A stretch of 64,000 nucleotides of DNA from Monodelphis domestica (GCF_027887165.1 NC_077234.1:195776459-195840458), one strand, 5' to 3'; positions 9,744 through 21,489 are shown, counted from the first letter of the stretch. A program made the numbers and translations. Notes: generated by a model not told the origin, from the letters alone.

Positions 9744-12399
9744 TAGGGAATTCACAAGTGACAATCATAACATTGAACGTGAATGGGATGAACTCACCCA
9801 TAAAATGTAGACAAATGGTAGAGTGGATTAGAATCCTACCATATGTTGTATACAATAAATACTCCTGAGGCAGGTAGATACTCACAAGGTCAGAATTAAA
9901 GGTTAGAGCAAGACCTATTGGGCGTCAACTGATAGAAAGAAGGCAGAAGTTGCAATCCTGATATCTGACAAAGTCAAAGTAAAAATAGACCTGATTAAAA
10001 GGGATAGGGAAGGTAAATACATCCTGATAAAAGGGAGTATAGACAATGAGGAAATATCACTAAACAACATGTATGCACAAAATGGTATAGCATACAAATT
10101 TCTAATGGAGAATGTAGTAGAATTGAAGGAGGAAATAGATAGTAAAACTATACTAGTGGGGGACCTGAACCTACCACTATCAAATTTAGATAAATCAAAT
10201 CAAAAAATAAATGAGAAAGAGGTAAAAGAAGTGAATGAAATCTTAGAAAAATTAGAGTTAATAGATATGTGCAGAAAAATAAATAGGGACAAAAAGGAAT
10301 ACACCTTTTCAGCAGCACATGGTACATTCACAAAGACTTACCATATACTAGGTCATAAAAACATGGCATACAAATGCAGAAAAGCAGAAATAATTAATGC
10401 AACCTTTTCAGATCATAAGGTAATAAAAATAATGATCAGTAAGGGTACATGGAGAACCAACTCAAAAATTAATTGTAAATTATATAATATGATTTTCCAA
10501 AATCAGTTAGAGAACAAATCATAGAAACAATTAATAATTTCATTGAAGAAAATGACAATGATGAGACATCCTTTCAAACATTATGGGATGCAGCCAAAGC
10601 AGTACTCAGGGGAAAATTTATATCCTTGAGTTCATATATTAGCAAATTAGGGAGGGCAGAGATCAATGAATTGAACGTGCAAATCAAAAAAACTTGGAAG
10701 TGAACAAATTAAAAACCCCCAAAAGAAAACCAAATTTTAGATCCTTAAAATGAAGGGAGAAATTAATAATATCAAAAATGATAGAACTATTGAACTAATA
10801 AATAAGACTGGAAGCTGGTATTTTGAAAAACCAAGAAAATAGACAAAGTACTGGTCAATATGATTTAAAAAAGGAAAGAAGAAAACCAAATTAACAGTAT
10901 CATAGACGAAAAGGGAGAACTCGCCTCCAATGAAGAGGAAATTAAGGCAATCATTAAAAACTATTTTGCCAAATTACATGGCAATAAATTTGCCCATCTA
11001 GGTTATATGGATGAATATTTACAAAAATATAAATTGCCTAGATTAACAGAAGAAGAAATAGAATTCTTAAATGTTCTCATATCAGAAAAAGAAATCAAAG
11101 AGGCCATCAAAGAACTCCCTAAGAAAAAATCCCTAGGGCCTGATGGATTCACAAGTGAATTCTATCAATCATTCAAAGAACAGCTACTCCCAATACTATA
11201 CAAACTATTTGACATAATAAGCAAAGAGGGAGTTCTACCAAATTCCTTTTATGACACAAATATCGTACCGATTCCAAAGCCAGGCATGTCAAAAATGGAG
11301 AAAGAAAACTACAGACCAATATACTTAATGAACATAGATGCAAAAATCTTAAATAGGATACTAGCAAAAAGACTCCAGCAAGTCATTACGAGCATTATTC
11401 ACTATGCTCAGGGGGATTCATACCAAGAATGCAAGGATGGTTAATATTAGGAAAATCATCCATACAATTGACCATATTAACAAGCAAATCCACAACATTA
11501 CATTATTATCTCAATAGATGCAGAAAAAGCCTTTGACAAAATACAATACTCATTCCTATTGTAAACACTAGAAAGTATAGGAATAGAAGGATCTTTCCTA
11601 AAAATAATAAACAGTATCTATCTAAAACCATCAGCCAAAATCATCTGCAATGGGGATTAACTAGAAGCCTTCCCAATAAGATCAGGAGTGAAACAAGGAT
11701 GCCCATTATCACCTCTATTATTTAACATTGTACTAGAAACAATTGCAATAGCAATCAGAGAAGAAAAAGAAATTGAAGGTATTAAAATAGGCAATGAAGA
11801 GACCAACCTATCACTCTTTGCAGATGATAGGATGGTCTTCTTAAAGAATCCTAGAAAATCAATTAAAAAGCTAGTGGAACTATAAACCCACATAAGACAT
11901 CAGCATGTCTACATATCTCCAACACATCTCAGCAGCAGGAATTAGAAAGAGAAATCCCATTCAAAATCACCCTAGACAATATAAAATACTTAGGAATCTA
12001 TCTGCCGAGGCAAACACAGGAACTATATGAACACAGCTACAAAGCACTTTCCATACAACTAAAACTAGATCTGAGCAATTGGAAAAACATTAACTACTCA
12101 TGGGTAGGATGAACTAACATAGCACTGCTGGTTTTGTACCCCAAAGAGATAATGAAAAAAAGACATGTACAAGAATATTCATAGCTGCACTCTTTGTGAT
12201 GGCAAAAAATTGGAAAAAGAGAGGATGCCCTTCAATTGGAGAATGGCTGAACAAATCGTGGTATATGATGGTGATGGAATATTATTGTGCTAAAAGGAAT
12301 AATAAAGTGGAGGAATTCTGTGGAGAATGCAACAACCTCCAAGAAGTGATAACAGAGCAAAAGGAGCAGAGCGAGGAGAACATGGTACACAGAGACTGA
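9744..12399 (+). pseudogene. L1 copy A ORF2 (broken, internally deleted)
   Basis: ORF2 encodes the endonuclease/reverse transcriptase. Recognisable pieces in order: the endonuclease YAQNG...GDLNLPLS block and SDHKVIKIM (10069-10524), the region before the palm with [18 protein letters not shown] (11007-11444), [14 protein letters not shown] and FADD (11688-11885, FADDRMVF), and the C-terminal MAKNWKKRGCPSIGEWLNKSW (12196-12399). Stops and frameshifts separate them. About 1.07 kb between the thumb and the C-terminal segment is gone, so the Cys/His motif is missing. The normal ORF2 length in this family is about 1268 aa (see 38791-42597). Confidence 0.9.
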
Positions 12400-12407
12400 T
12401 ACACTGT

Positions 12408-12897
12408 GGTGGTGGTAGTAGTCTCTCGGTAACTGAGAATGATGATTGTCTTTGTGTGTTTGCACAAAGATCCTTGTGCATGAAGGAGATTTAAGTGGAA
12501 AAGTCGATGCACAGAGACAGTCCCACTCTCTCGGCGTTGGAAGCCTGGGTCCATTGGCATGAAAAATCGTTACACCTGGAGACTTACTCAGCTGCATTGG
12601 ATGGCCCTGTTGTCTTTTGTGCTCCAACACGCCCTAAGCACTCCACAGTGCTTTGCTGCGTTGCCCTCTTAGCCGTTGAACCTTCTTATTGGTTTCTTCC
12701 GTCTGTTCAGCCGAAGCAGTCTTCACATGCTGGGTGAGCAAAGCCGTGTTTCACCAGGGTTCTATGACCTGATGGCTACCCTCACAAGGCTTAGCCGGCC
12801 TGTTGAAGCCATTGCCCGGGGTGTGGCCACTGCCGCATGCTAGCAGCTACTGGGAGCCACAAGTGAGAGCTGGGTGTCAGGTGGGGCTCAGAGGCTG
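12408..12897 (-). mobile_element. ~490-bp dispersed element, copy 1, inserted in L1 copy A
   Basis: L1 3' sequence ends at 'acactgtggt' and resumes at 'taatggacttatccattagt' after this insert. The insert matches 49438-49933 at roughly nine bases in ten by eye: shared blocks include 'ctccaacacgccctaagcac' and 'aagtggaaaagtcgatgcac'. Read on the minus strand it ends in a short (TAC/ACC) tandem tail after 'ggttaccgagagactac'-type wording, which is how RTE LINEs and RTE-mobilised SINEs end. It has no significant open frame. I cannot name the family. RTE-tailed SINE is my best guess. Confidence 0.6.
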
Positions 12898-13284
12898 TAC
12901 AATTATAATGGACTTATCCATTAGTGGCACTGCATTAATCCTGAACAACTTGGAGGAATCTATAAGAAAGAACACTATCCACATTCAGAGGAAACTCCGT
13001 GGGAGTAAAAACACCAAAAATGACCTGGGTCGAAGGGAATATGATTGGGGATGTAGACTCTAAATGAACATTCTAGTGCAAATACCAACAACATGAAAAT
13101 AGATTCTGATTAAGGACACATCCAATACCCAGTGGAATTGTGCATTGGCTATGGAAAGGGTGGGGGGAAGGGAGGGAGGAATAGAAAATAATTTTTGTAA
13201 CCAAGGAATAATGTTTGAAATTGACCAAATAAAAAAAATTAATGTAAAAATAAAAATAAAAAGAATCCCAAGTCCAGAAAACAT

Positions 13285-13425
13285 TATAAAGAATCATAGG
13301 TTTTGACTTAGAAGGGACCTTAGAGGTCAATGCTCCAAATCCTTCATTTTACAGTTGAGGAAACTAAGGCCCATTGGGTTTAAGAGATACAAAGGTTGTA
13401 AGCAACAGAGGCATGCTCTGAACCA
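13285..13425 (-). repeat. MIR/L2-type relic, minus
   Basis: 'gaagggaccttagaggtcaa' and 'cattttacagttgaggaaac' are the usual reversed core of a MIR/CORE-SINE or L2-related repeat. Confidence 0.75.
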
Positions 13426-14324
13426 AGATAAAGCAATTGTTGTGTACATTTCCACAAGGCACAAATGGAGAATGTCCATTTAAATGTCCCATTTAAACAA
13501 GTGGGAGAATTCACAGTTAAAATTTATTTTCCTTTAAGCTTTTACTTAAGAAAAGGTCTAAAATGTCCTAATCACAAGACAATGTTGCTGCCTGTGTTCC
13601 TGAAACAGGTAGCTCATTCCAGCTGTTCGAAACTGCAACCCAGAAAGATTTTCTTCCATCGTTAGTTTTGGCTCTAGGCATTTCAAAATTAATAGACTGG
13701 GTCGAGTGAAGGGCATATTTGCAGTCTGTGTTGGATAAAAGTGAACATAAATATTCTGGTGCAAAGCTGCTGCAAGGAAACATTTATACATTAGGGGAAA
13801 CAAAGGAAAATTTTAATTCTTTGGTGAGGGAGATTTAGCAAACAAATAATTGGAATTATTGAATAAATTGATAAAGGCTGAGATTTTACAGACAGCCTCT
13901 AAAAGCATTTTTTCCCCATTATTAAGTTGAAAACCTAAACTACCGGCTTTGCTTAGCAAGCTCTCAGAGATATTATTCAGAAAATGACACTCATATCATA
14001 AGAGGTATCCCCAATGGCATATATTAATTTCTGTATGAGAGCATAAATGCTCCTTGTAAATAATATCAGTGAACAATTATGTTGACCACTTAATAAAAAA
14101 ATGCTAGTTATAGTGGAATATTAAAGGGAAAAAGTAGAGAAAAATACATGTCTACTGAGATGCTATAGCAATTAATACAATTTCTCTCCTTTTTAAATAT
14201 CATTGTCTCTGAAAGGTGGAACTTAAATAAGTGTTAAAAATAATTGTGCTTTCAACACAATAATACTTGTGTCTCTCATGTCTATTTTTAAATTCTTCTG
14301 TTTATGCTGATTAAAAAATAGAGA
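13426..14324. other. Nothing recognised
   Basis: About 0.9 kb without a gene or a repeat I can name. Short overlapping open frames at 13465-13803 show no domain. Confidence 0.4.
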
Positions 14325-14460
14325 TTATACAGCTGGAAGGATATTAGAGGTTTTCTAGTTCAATATCTTCATTTTACAGATGTGGAAACTGAGACTCAGA
14401 GAATAAATAACAGAGTCAAGTTTTGAAATCAGGTCTTCTAATTCCACCCATGAGCTCTAT
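14325..14460 (-). repeat. MIR-type SINE fragment, minus
   Basis: 'cattttacagatgtggaaac' and 'gaaatcaggtcttctaattc' are reversed MIR core. Confidence 0.75.
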
Positions 14461-15249
14461 TTTCTTTTTATTCATATTTTCTTAAAAGAAAGAACTAGAG
14501 ATATAATATTATATTACATCAAATCGTATTTTAATTTTTAAGTCCCCAAAAGTATCAGAGTTGTTTGTTGCTGTTACTTTACCTAAAGTAAAGAGGAGAA
14601 ATAATTAGATCCTGAACATTTCTGAACTAGATTTATTTCAAATTCAAGCTACAAAATTCAATTAATTGATTATTAAAATTCAAATAAAAAATATTTCAAA
14701 TGCTTCAATAATTCAATTTCAATTTAAAAAGCCTTTATTAAGGAATTCTGTGTACCTGGGGACTAGGCTGGGCAATGCTAATTATAAGGTAATAGCAAAG
14801 CATAACCAAATACAACTAATCTAAGGTAAAATAGGACAATGTGAACCTTCTTTTCCCTTCTGTGTCCTTCATTCCCACAATGTCTATTCATGACATTGTT
14901 TCAGGGGGAGAGTGAGGCTGAGTAACTATGGCATATGAACCATATGCTGACAATATCAGCATGTGGCTATGTTGGCAGTACGGTTAGGAAAAAGAAGAGG
15001 ACGCAGAGCAAGGAAGAATTGATTTGAAACAATCACCTAAACTACATTAGTTCAGGGTAGTGCAGAAAAGGAGTACAATGAGTCAATTAAAGTAGTTCTA
15101 CAATAATTCACTGACAAGTTTATTTTGGCCCATTAGTTTCCATGTGATCTCCCAATTCTACACATCCTTTCTTCCCTTCAGCTTTCTAAATTGCAGTATC
15201 AGTATTCCCAAGATTTTGTTTCATTCTTAACATATAATAAAATATATTG
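14461..15249. other. Mostly unassigned; faint old repeat at 14715-14840
   Basis: 14715-14840 ('cctttattaaggaattctg', 'gggactaggctgggcaatgc') resembles the start of the L2/MIR-linked relics. The rest is unassigned. Confidence 0.35.
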
Positions 15250-15545
15250 TTGTTGTTATTCATTCAATCATTTTTGACTCTGTGATTCCATGGACCATAG
15301 CATGTCAATAATGTATATGGGGTTTTCTTGACAAAGATACTGGTATAATTTGCTATTTCTTTCTCCATTAAATTCAGTCAAACAGAAGTTAAGTGACTTG
15401 CTCAGGGTCACACTGCTAGTCTGAGGCTGGATTTTGACTTCAGGTCTTCTTGACTACAAACAAGTGACTTGACTAGTCTAGTAAGTTTCTGGCACCAGAT
15501 TTTAACTCACATTTTCCCAACTCCAGTCTCAATGTTCTATCTCCT
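15250..15545 (-). repeat. CORE-SINE (WALLSI/MAR1-like), minus
   Basis: 'tgttgttattcattcaatca', 'ggggttttcttgacaaagat', 'agttaagtgacttgctcagg' and the reversed head follow in order. Confidence 0.85.
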
Positions 15546-15737
15546 GAGCAACTGCTGCTTCTTGCATATATTGTATCAAGTAATAAATAGATTTTTTTAT
15601 TCGATAAGTTTGACTCCTCTTTTTGCCTATTTCTTTTCATATTTTCTTCCAGTTATAAAAAAAATCTCTTCCCATCATTTAATAATCTTTTTTTAACTTT
15701 CTCATTTTGCTTTTTCATTCATTTTTATTTCTTCTTT

Positions 15738-16207
<470 letters not shown>

Positions 16208-16545
16208 TGACTATGTGTCAGGTACTATGATAGGTCTTGGGAATGCAACAAAAAGCAAAAATAGAACAAAACAAAAAACAATCTCTAATCTCTAGAAACT
16301 CACAATCCAATGAAGAAGATAGATGAGAACAATTAAGTATAAACATGATATAGAAAGGATAAATTACATAATCATCAGAAGAAAGGCACTAACATTAAGT
16401 GGGATTAGGAAACACTTCTTATAGAATATAGAATTTTTGTTAGCATTTGAAAGAATCTAGGGAAGCCAGGAGGCAGAGATGAGGAAGAAGGATATTACAG
16501 GCATGGTGGATAGCAATAAAAATGTCCAGAGTTAGAAAAATATTA
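16208..16545 (+). repeat. Ancient dispersed LINE-like repeat
   Basis: 'tgtcaggtactatgataggt', 'agaaactcacaatccaatga', 'gaagccaggaggcagagatg' and 'tacaggcatggtggatagca' follow the usual order of an old mammalian repeat of which a much longer copy is at 60660-61990. Confidence 0.6.
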
Positions 16546-16689
16546 TTACTCTTTCTGGTGGTTCCTTTTGGCTCCAGCAGGAGGTGATTCCTCTCTCCAA
16601 TGAATTTCTGTAATACTTTGCTTGCATTTTACTCAAGTCATTCATCACATGGATTTTATAGAATAATTATTTTGAATATCTGTTTTATT

Positions 16690-16800
16690 TTCTCCATTAG
16701 ATTTCATATTTGCATAAGGACAGGGACTATTCCTCATTATTCTTTTGGGGACTTTTGTCTCAGTATCTAAAGTGGTATATATTGAAGGGTTTAATAATTT
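16690..16800 (+). repeat. L2 3' end relic
   Basis: 'ataaggacagggactattcc' through 'gtatatattgaagggtttaa' resembles the L2 3' end ('gggcagggactgt ... aataaatgctt'). Confidence 0.55.
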
Positions 16801-16854
16801 TAATCAATTTTTTGTTTGATTTGAAACAATGGGTATATTTATTTTTATGTTATA

Positions 16855-16918
16855 AGGCTGTGAGGCCTAGTGGATAGAAAACTGGTGTCAAAATCAGGAA
16901 GACCTGATCTGCCTGGAA
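16855..16918 (+). repeat. CORE-SINE head fragment
   Basis: 'tgaggcctagtggatagaaa' and 'gtcaaaatcaggaagacctg' are the 5' head of a MAR1-type SINE, cut off before the core. Confidence 0.75.
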
Positions 16919-16934
16919 AAAAGATGTCTAAATA

Positions 16935-17375
16935 TGCCTAAGGGGAAAATTAAAAATAAAAAATTCCTTTAGGTTTTCATTATTGTAGGCAATTATGTCT
17001 ACATCACTTACAAAGCTATTGCCAAATCTGTCCAAGGAAGCAGAATTTGGAAGGAGAAAAAAACTTTGGGGGAAATTCAACAGTGGCATAGCAGAGCTCT
17101 CAATATGAGAAAGGTGACATAATGTGGACTTTTGCTGTGAAATTTGTCTTTGCAAAATATGGGGAGAAGTTTATCAATGGGCAGAAAATAAGAGAAGGCA
17201 GTGTGAAGTAGGCTTTTGCAGAGTCAATTTTCCTCACAGTATTGTGCAGGGTCATCAAGAAAAATGCTTAGTCCTTCTCTGGAACCAGTTTCAGAACTTT
17301 TCCAATTGCAATGGTCTTCCCCTCATCTCTTAAGGTAAACTGACCCATCTGAGAGAAATCTTTAAAGGTCTCAAG
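16935..17375 (-). pseudogene. GSPT1: GSPT1/GSPT2 (eRF3) retrocopy: last 35 codons plus 3' UTR
   Basis: eRF3 is the GTPase that works with eRF1 in translation termination. On the minus strand, 17375 down to 17268 reads LETFKDFSQMGQ then FTLRDEGKTIAIGKVLKLVP and EKD followed by TAA. This is the C-terminus of GSPT1/GSPT2 as I know it (human LETFKDFPQMGRFTLRDEGKTIAIGKVLKLVPEKD), with two replacements (P to S, R to Q) and no frame break. Upstream of LETF the similarity stops at once: the expected RLRTAGTIC is absent. Downstream of the stop, about 330 bp of non-repetitive sequence to ~16935 is probably 3' UTR (inference). I read this as a 5'-truncated processed copy, since I find no other eRF3 exon. 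A true last exon of a distant gene is a less likely alternative. No A tail is evident. Confidence 0.8.
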
Positions 17376-17544
17376 ACTTTAATCCCCACAACATTTGGGT
17401 GAAATTTCTAAGACTCCCAGTGGCATTGTAGGTGCTAGTCTGCAAGTTTCCTCATTAGGAATTTCCTATATCAACAAGACCTGGTTAAAATTAATTTGCA
17501 TTTTTCATCTGGAAAGGTATTATGGAAGTTGAATAACTATAGCA

Positions 17545-17760
17545 TGTTCTTCAGTCTTGTCCAACTCTTCATGGCTCCATTTGGGATTTTCTTGGTAGAA
17601 ATTCTGAAGTGGTTTTTGCCATTTTCTTCTCTAGCTCATTTATAGACAAGGGGCTAAGGTTAGTTGACTTACCCAGGTTAACACAGCTTGTCAAAGACCT
17701 TAGACCATATTTTAATTTCCAGAAGATGAGCATTGTCTAAGCCCAGTGCTCTTTCTGTTT
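17545..17760 (-). repeat. CORE-SINE (WALLSI/MAR1-like), minus
   Basis: 'cttgtccaactcttcatggc', 'ggattttcttggtagaaatt' and 'acttacccaggttaacacag' match the reversed SINE in order. Confidence 0.85.
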
Positions 17761-20121
17761 TGTTGATTGACTGTGAAAGCGTTGGGTTAGTCTCATTATT
17801 TTATATATAATACTGACTGTTAATAAAATGAAGACAGGTACTTTTTTGGAACTTACTTTCTCTGTGATAACAAAGAGTTGAGTGAGTCATTTTTAGATCT
17901 GGATGTTTTTCTTTGCCAGATCTGCCCAATACCCAACATAATGGTGAAGTTAGTACAACAGCTCGACCAGGGTCACTTTGGCTTCACCAGATATGGTGTC
18001 TCCCCGTTTCTCTGGATTTCTCTAATGCCTTTTTCTATTCAGCTATAAGGTAGGTGAAAAGAACATTTCTCCCACATTTTAAAAGGTCAGATAAAATGCT
18101 TCCTTTTGCCCATTATACTCACCCTCTTTGTTCATGATATAAGAGAAGGATATAACTTTTCCATTTGACAATACTGAAATAGGCCCCTGCCATTAAATTA
18201 CTCTAATTCTAGAGAACCAGAAAAAAAATGGGACAAAAGGAATTAGTTGCTGTTATTATTCTCAGTGCCACAAAGCAAATGAGTGTCCACAAATCAGAAG
18301 TTTCTGATTTTGTCTTTGGGATTTATCCATGGCACTTGTGTTAAAAAATCCCAGGCTTAGTAGGCTATTTAAAATTCAGCTTAGTGAAGAGTTACTGTGC
18401 TTACCCTAAACCAGAGTACTAAAAAATGGCAGCATCACTGCCCCGGGATAAAGAAGAATCCCTGAGGATGCGTGGAGCAATCCAACTGCAATTAACTAAA
18501 GGGTATATAATGAATAACAGGTAAACATTCATGGAAGTGTTTCTCCATCTGTCAAATATGCACGCATATTTGATACTCCTTAAAAAGATAAGTCATCCAA
18601 CTTAAGCATATTTCCTCCTGGCAAGTGTACTTCACTGCAAATTCACCTTCTCTTCTTCTTTATGGAATCGTATACACAAATCAGACTGTATTCTGGGATG
18701 CCCATGACTTGTTCAAACATTTTTAACGATCAGAGTGTTATAATTATAGTTTGGGCTTTAAAAAATGAAATATAGCTGTAGCAGCAAATACCTACTCCCT
18801 GGATTGCTTGACAGGTTTTGTTTTCCACTTTTGGGGGGAAAGCTATTCTTTGGAGAATATTCCCACACATGCCTAAGTTTATTTCTCAAAGCAGAGCCAC
18901 AAAGGATATGACCTCTTTCCTCCCAGTAACCTTTCATGGTGCTGAATTGACTTGGACGTTGGTGCCAGTCAGCCAGCCCAGCTGGATTTGCTATGGTAAG
19001 AATAAGATTATATCTCACAGACTATGTCATTTCCAGGTTCAATAGGCACAGATTTAAAACTAGTCCTCTCTTTGACCCTTTGGATTCTCTTGAACTGTGG
19101 CACCTTCTTTGACAGTGTTTGTGAATGAATGAATTCATGATGATTCAAGGTTATTTTAATGATAATGGTATCCCAGGGACAAAAGAAAAAGGAAGGGCTA
19201 GTTGTCCTCTCACTAGTGCTTCTTCACCACAGCCGACTTCCTTTCTGACAGACTGACTGGGGAGTGAATTCCTGTTTATGGTCAAAGGCTGAGAGCTGTT
19301 GTGTGTCTGCAGCAGTGCCGCTGCTACTGATCTGTGAACATGACATGCCTGATAATATTGCATCGCCATGGCAACAACAAACATGGGGCAAAATTCTATT
19401 AGCTAGAGTGACTCAGTGAGTCAAACAGATAATGTGATGGGCCTGGCCAACTGCCCAACAAAGGCTTCTGTGAAAGTTGTCATGAATTCACTTTAGCCTG
19501 TTTTGCCTGCTTTCCTATAAATTCTCTCACTTTTTTGTTGTTGTTGCTACCTAAGCCAATCTAGTTTTGATCTTTAGTAAATAAATACTTATAACCAATG
19601 AGTCATTTGGCTGCCCAGCACACGAGCTGGACCATTTTTTTGCCTTTTTTTTTAAATATTTTAATTCCTCCCTGTCTGATCTTGTGAATCTCTTTCCTTT
19701 TCCTTTCGTTAGATTCCGTAAGGAGAGGAAATGGTGCTTCAATTTTTGCGCAGTTTTTTTTTTTTTGGAATATCATGAAAAGCAACAGGGAATATGCTTT
19801 CTTAGGACTTTGAAGTTAAAATGAATTGAGGCCCATCTCTCACTCCAATGAAGACAATGCTAGGAAGGATCTCAAAAGAGCCAACAATGAGTCACTATTT
19901 CAAAAATTAAATAATGCCATCCAAATCACTGAAGATAATAATATTGCTAGGTAGGGGATTGAGCATCGTAATATTTTTAATAATTTCCTGAATTTCCTTT
20001 AGGGATCTTTCTTTGAATGATTATGTATCATATACATAGAATGGTCATTAATGTCCCAACAATCTCAGCGCAGTTTTTTGTTGTAATAGCTATGAAATAG
20101 TGAAGCTTTAGCTATTTATAT
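17761..20121. other. 2.3-kb stretch with few repeats
   Basis: No gene, no exon with a recognisable protein and no clear transposon. Open frames are at most 86 codons and show no domain. A possible regulatory element lies at 19140-19480. Confidence 0.4.
19140..19480. promoter_or_regulatory. Candidate regulatory element (paired AP-1 sites, RFX-like X-box, GATA)
   Basis: This unique, base-balanced stretch holds TGACTCAGTGAGTCA at 19409-19423, two perfect AP-1/NF-E2 heptamers as a palindrome one base apart. It also holds 'atcgccatggcaac' (about 19362-19375), one base off an RFX X-box, and a GATA site (agataa) just after the AP-1 pair at about 19427. The clustering is seen in the sequence. Enhancer function is an inference. 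Confidence 0.35.
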
Positions 20122-20193
20122 CATTCTAAAGTGAAACGGTTATCATATTCACTTCATGTGTGAAAAGTCTCTGGTTTGAAACCAGGCAGAAAC
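20122..20193 (+). tRNA. tRNA-Val-like relic (pseudogene)
   Basis: The 72-nt stretch aligns end to end with mammalian tRNA-Val. The D-arm side 'ggttatca', the anticodon stem ttcac/gtgaa, and the T arm 'tctggtttgaaaccag' (B box GGTTTGAAACC) are kept. The 5' half is decayed: the acceptor 5' strand no longer pairs well with 'gcagaaac'. The loop reads ttcatgt, so the anticodon position is CAT rather than CAC or AAC. It is not expected to be a working tRNA. Confidence 0.7.
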
Positions 20194-20217
20194 TACTCTT
20201 TGCATTATTTCCCTTTA

Positions 20218-20430
20218 GAAGGCAACTAGGTGGTCCAATGGATAGAGGACTGGAAGGCTTGAGTTCAAATCCTACCTCAGCCACTCACTAGCTGTGTGAC
20301 CATGAATAGGTCACTTAAACTCTGCTTTAATCCTTTGAAGAAGGAAATGGCAAACCACTCCAGTATCTTTTCCAAGAAAAAAAAAAAAGAGTCAGGAAGG
20401 GTAAGATACTACTGAACGATTAACAATAGC
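20218..20430 (+). repeat. CORE-SINE (MAR1/WALLSI-like), plus
   Basis: Head 'ggcaactaggtggtccaatg', 'gagttcaaatcctacctcag', 'aaatggcaaaccactccagt' and the A-rich break are canonical. Confidence 0.92.
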
Positions 20431-20994
20431 TTAGAACAAGACTAAAATTTTGAGACATCAAGTTTATTCCAAAGAGAAGAAGCTCTTAAATATAATTTCA
20501 AGGACTTGTTAGCTATCAAACAAGCAAATAGAATCCCAGAATCACAATCTATTCAATTATAATATGTCCTCTTCCTCCTAGCCCCACATGGAGACTTCCT
20601 TCTTCATTCTCTTTCTCCATTAACTTCCATATATACAAACCTACAACATGTGTGCATGAGACAAAGGAGGAAATGGGGAAAATTTATGATTGGGAATTAT
20701 TCCAAAAGTGATTGTTTTAAGAAATAATAATTATTTTTTAATTTTAAATAATTTTAAATTTTAAAATTAAATAAATTTAAAATAATAAAAGTATATTATT
20801 TCTGGTTCAAAGACTAACTTTAGTAGCAGTACTTCAGTCTTTTCAATGTAAAGGAAAATTTCATTCCTTTTTTTTTTGCTTTCTTGATAATCCTCTCATA
20901 TCACATTCAAGTGAATATAGATATAAAATAAAGTTGCATTTTTAACTGTTGAGTACTCTGTTCTTTTTGTTTCTTCATCTAAGACCTAACATAT
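20431..20994. other. AT-rich, nothing recognised
   Basis: No gene. It contains a self-complementary 'aattttaaa' stretch at about 20735-20790. Confidence 0.4.
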
Positions 20995-21260
20995 TTCTTT
21001 TTTATTCAGTAACTTTTTTTCCAATAACAAGTAAAAACATTTTTTAGCATTCATTTTCTAACATTTTGAGTTTCAAATTCTCTCCTTCCCTCTTTCCTCT
21101 TCTCTGTCTCTTAGATGGTAAGAAATTTTGCATTGGTTATACACATACTCTCAAACAGATATATCAGTTAACAGCTATGTGGGATATCGCCAACATGTGA
21201 AACATAGTTCATAGTTAAAAAACTTAGAAAATACATACATTCATAATAACCATGCCAGAT
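20995..21260 (-). mobile_element. Old L1 3' UTR fragment, minus
   Basis: 'tttttagcattcattttcta', 'tttgagtttcaaattctctc' and 'cattggttatacacatactc' follow the order of the old marsupial L1 3' end in reverse, also seen at 34790-35000. Confidence 0.6.
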
Positions 21261-21284
21261 AGTTAAACTTTATTTTAATGTTTA

Positions 21285-21480
21285 CCAAAGGCATTTTAGA
21301 TATTATTTCATTTTGTCCTTACAATTATTTCATGGGTAAATGTTATTTGTTTTGTTATCTTTGATTATCAAAGAAAATGAGGCTTAGTAAGATCTAGGGA
21401 CAAGCAACTAACAAGTGTCAAAACTGGGATTCGTATCCAGATTTATTCTGATTCCAAGCCCAATGTTTTTTCAGCTAGTC
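21285..21480 (-). repeat. MIR-type SINE, minus
   Basis: 'atattatttcattttgtcct' to 'gggattcgtatccagattta' is a reversed MIR core and head. Confidence 0.75.
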
Positions 21481-21489
21481 CACACTATT

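Larger units (their letters stand above)
7463..13257 (+). mobile_element. LINE-1 copy A, near full length, plus strand
   Basis: The element starts GGGACTTCTGGG and ends in an A-rich tail. It is flanked by a perfect 15-bp target-site duplication 'aaaaagaatcccaag' at 7449-7463 and 13258-13272. Leader 7463-8003, ORF1 region 8004-9003, ORF2 region about 9744-12399, then 3' untranslated sequence. Compared with the copy at 27977-34403 it lacks about 1.07 kb of ORF2 at ~12117 (equivalent of 32676-33747) and ~40 bp at ~11882. A ~490-bp foreign element sits in it at 12408-12897. It is older than the two full-length copies, since its frames hold many stops. Confidence 0.95.

Noticed and set aside
12232-12630. 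132-codon minus frame rich in His and Ser
   Set aside because: Spans the border between L1 and the inserted 490-bp element, so it is an accident of the insertion.
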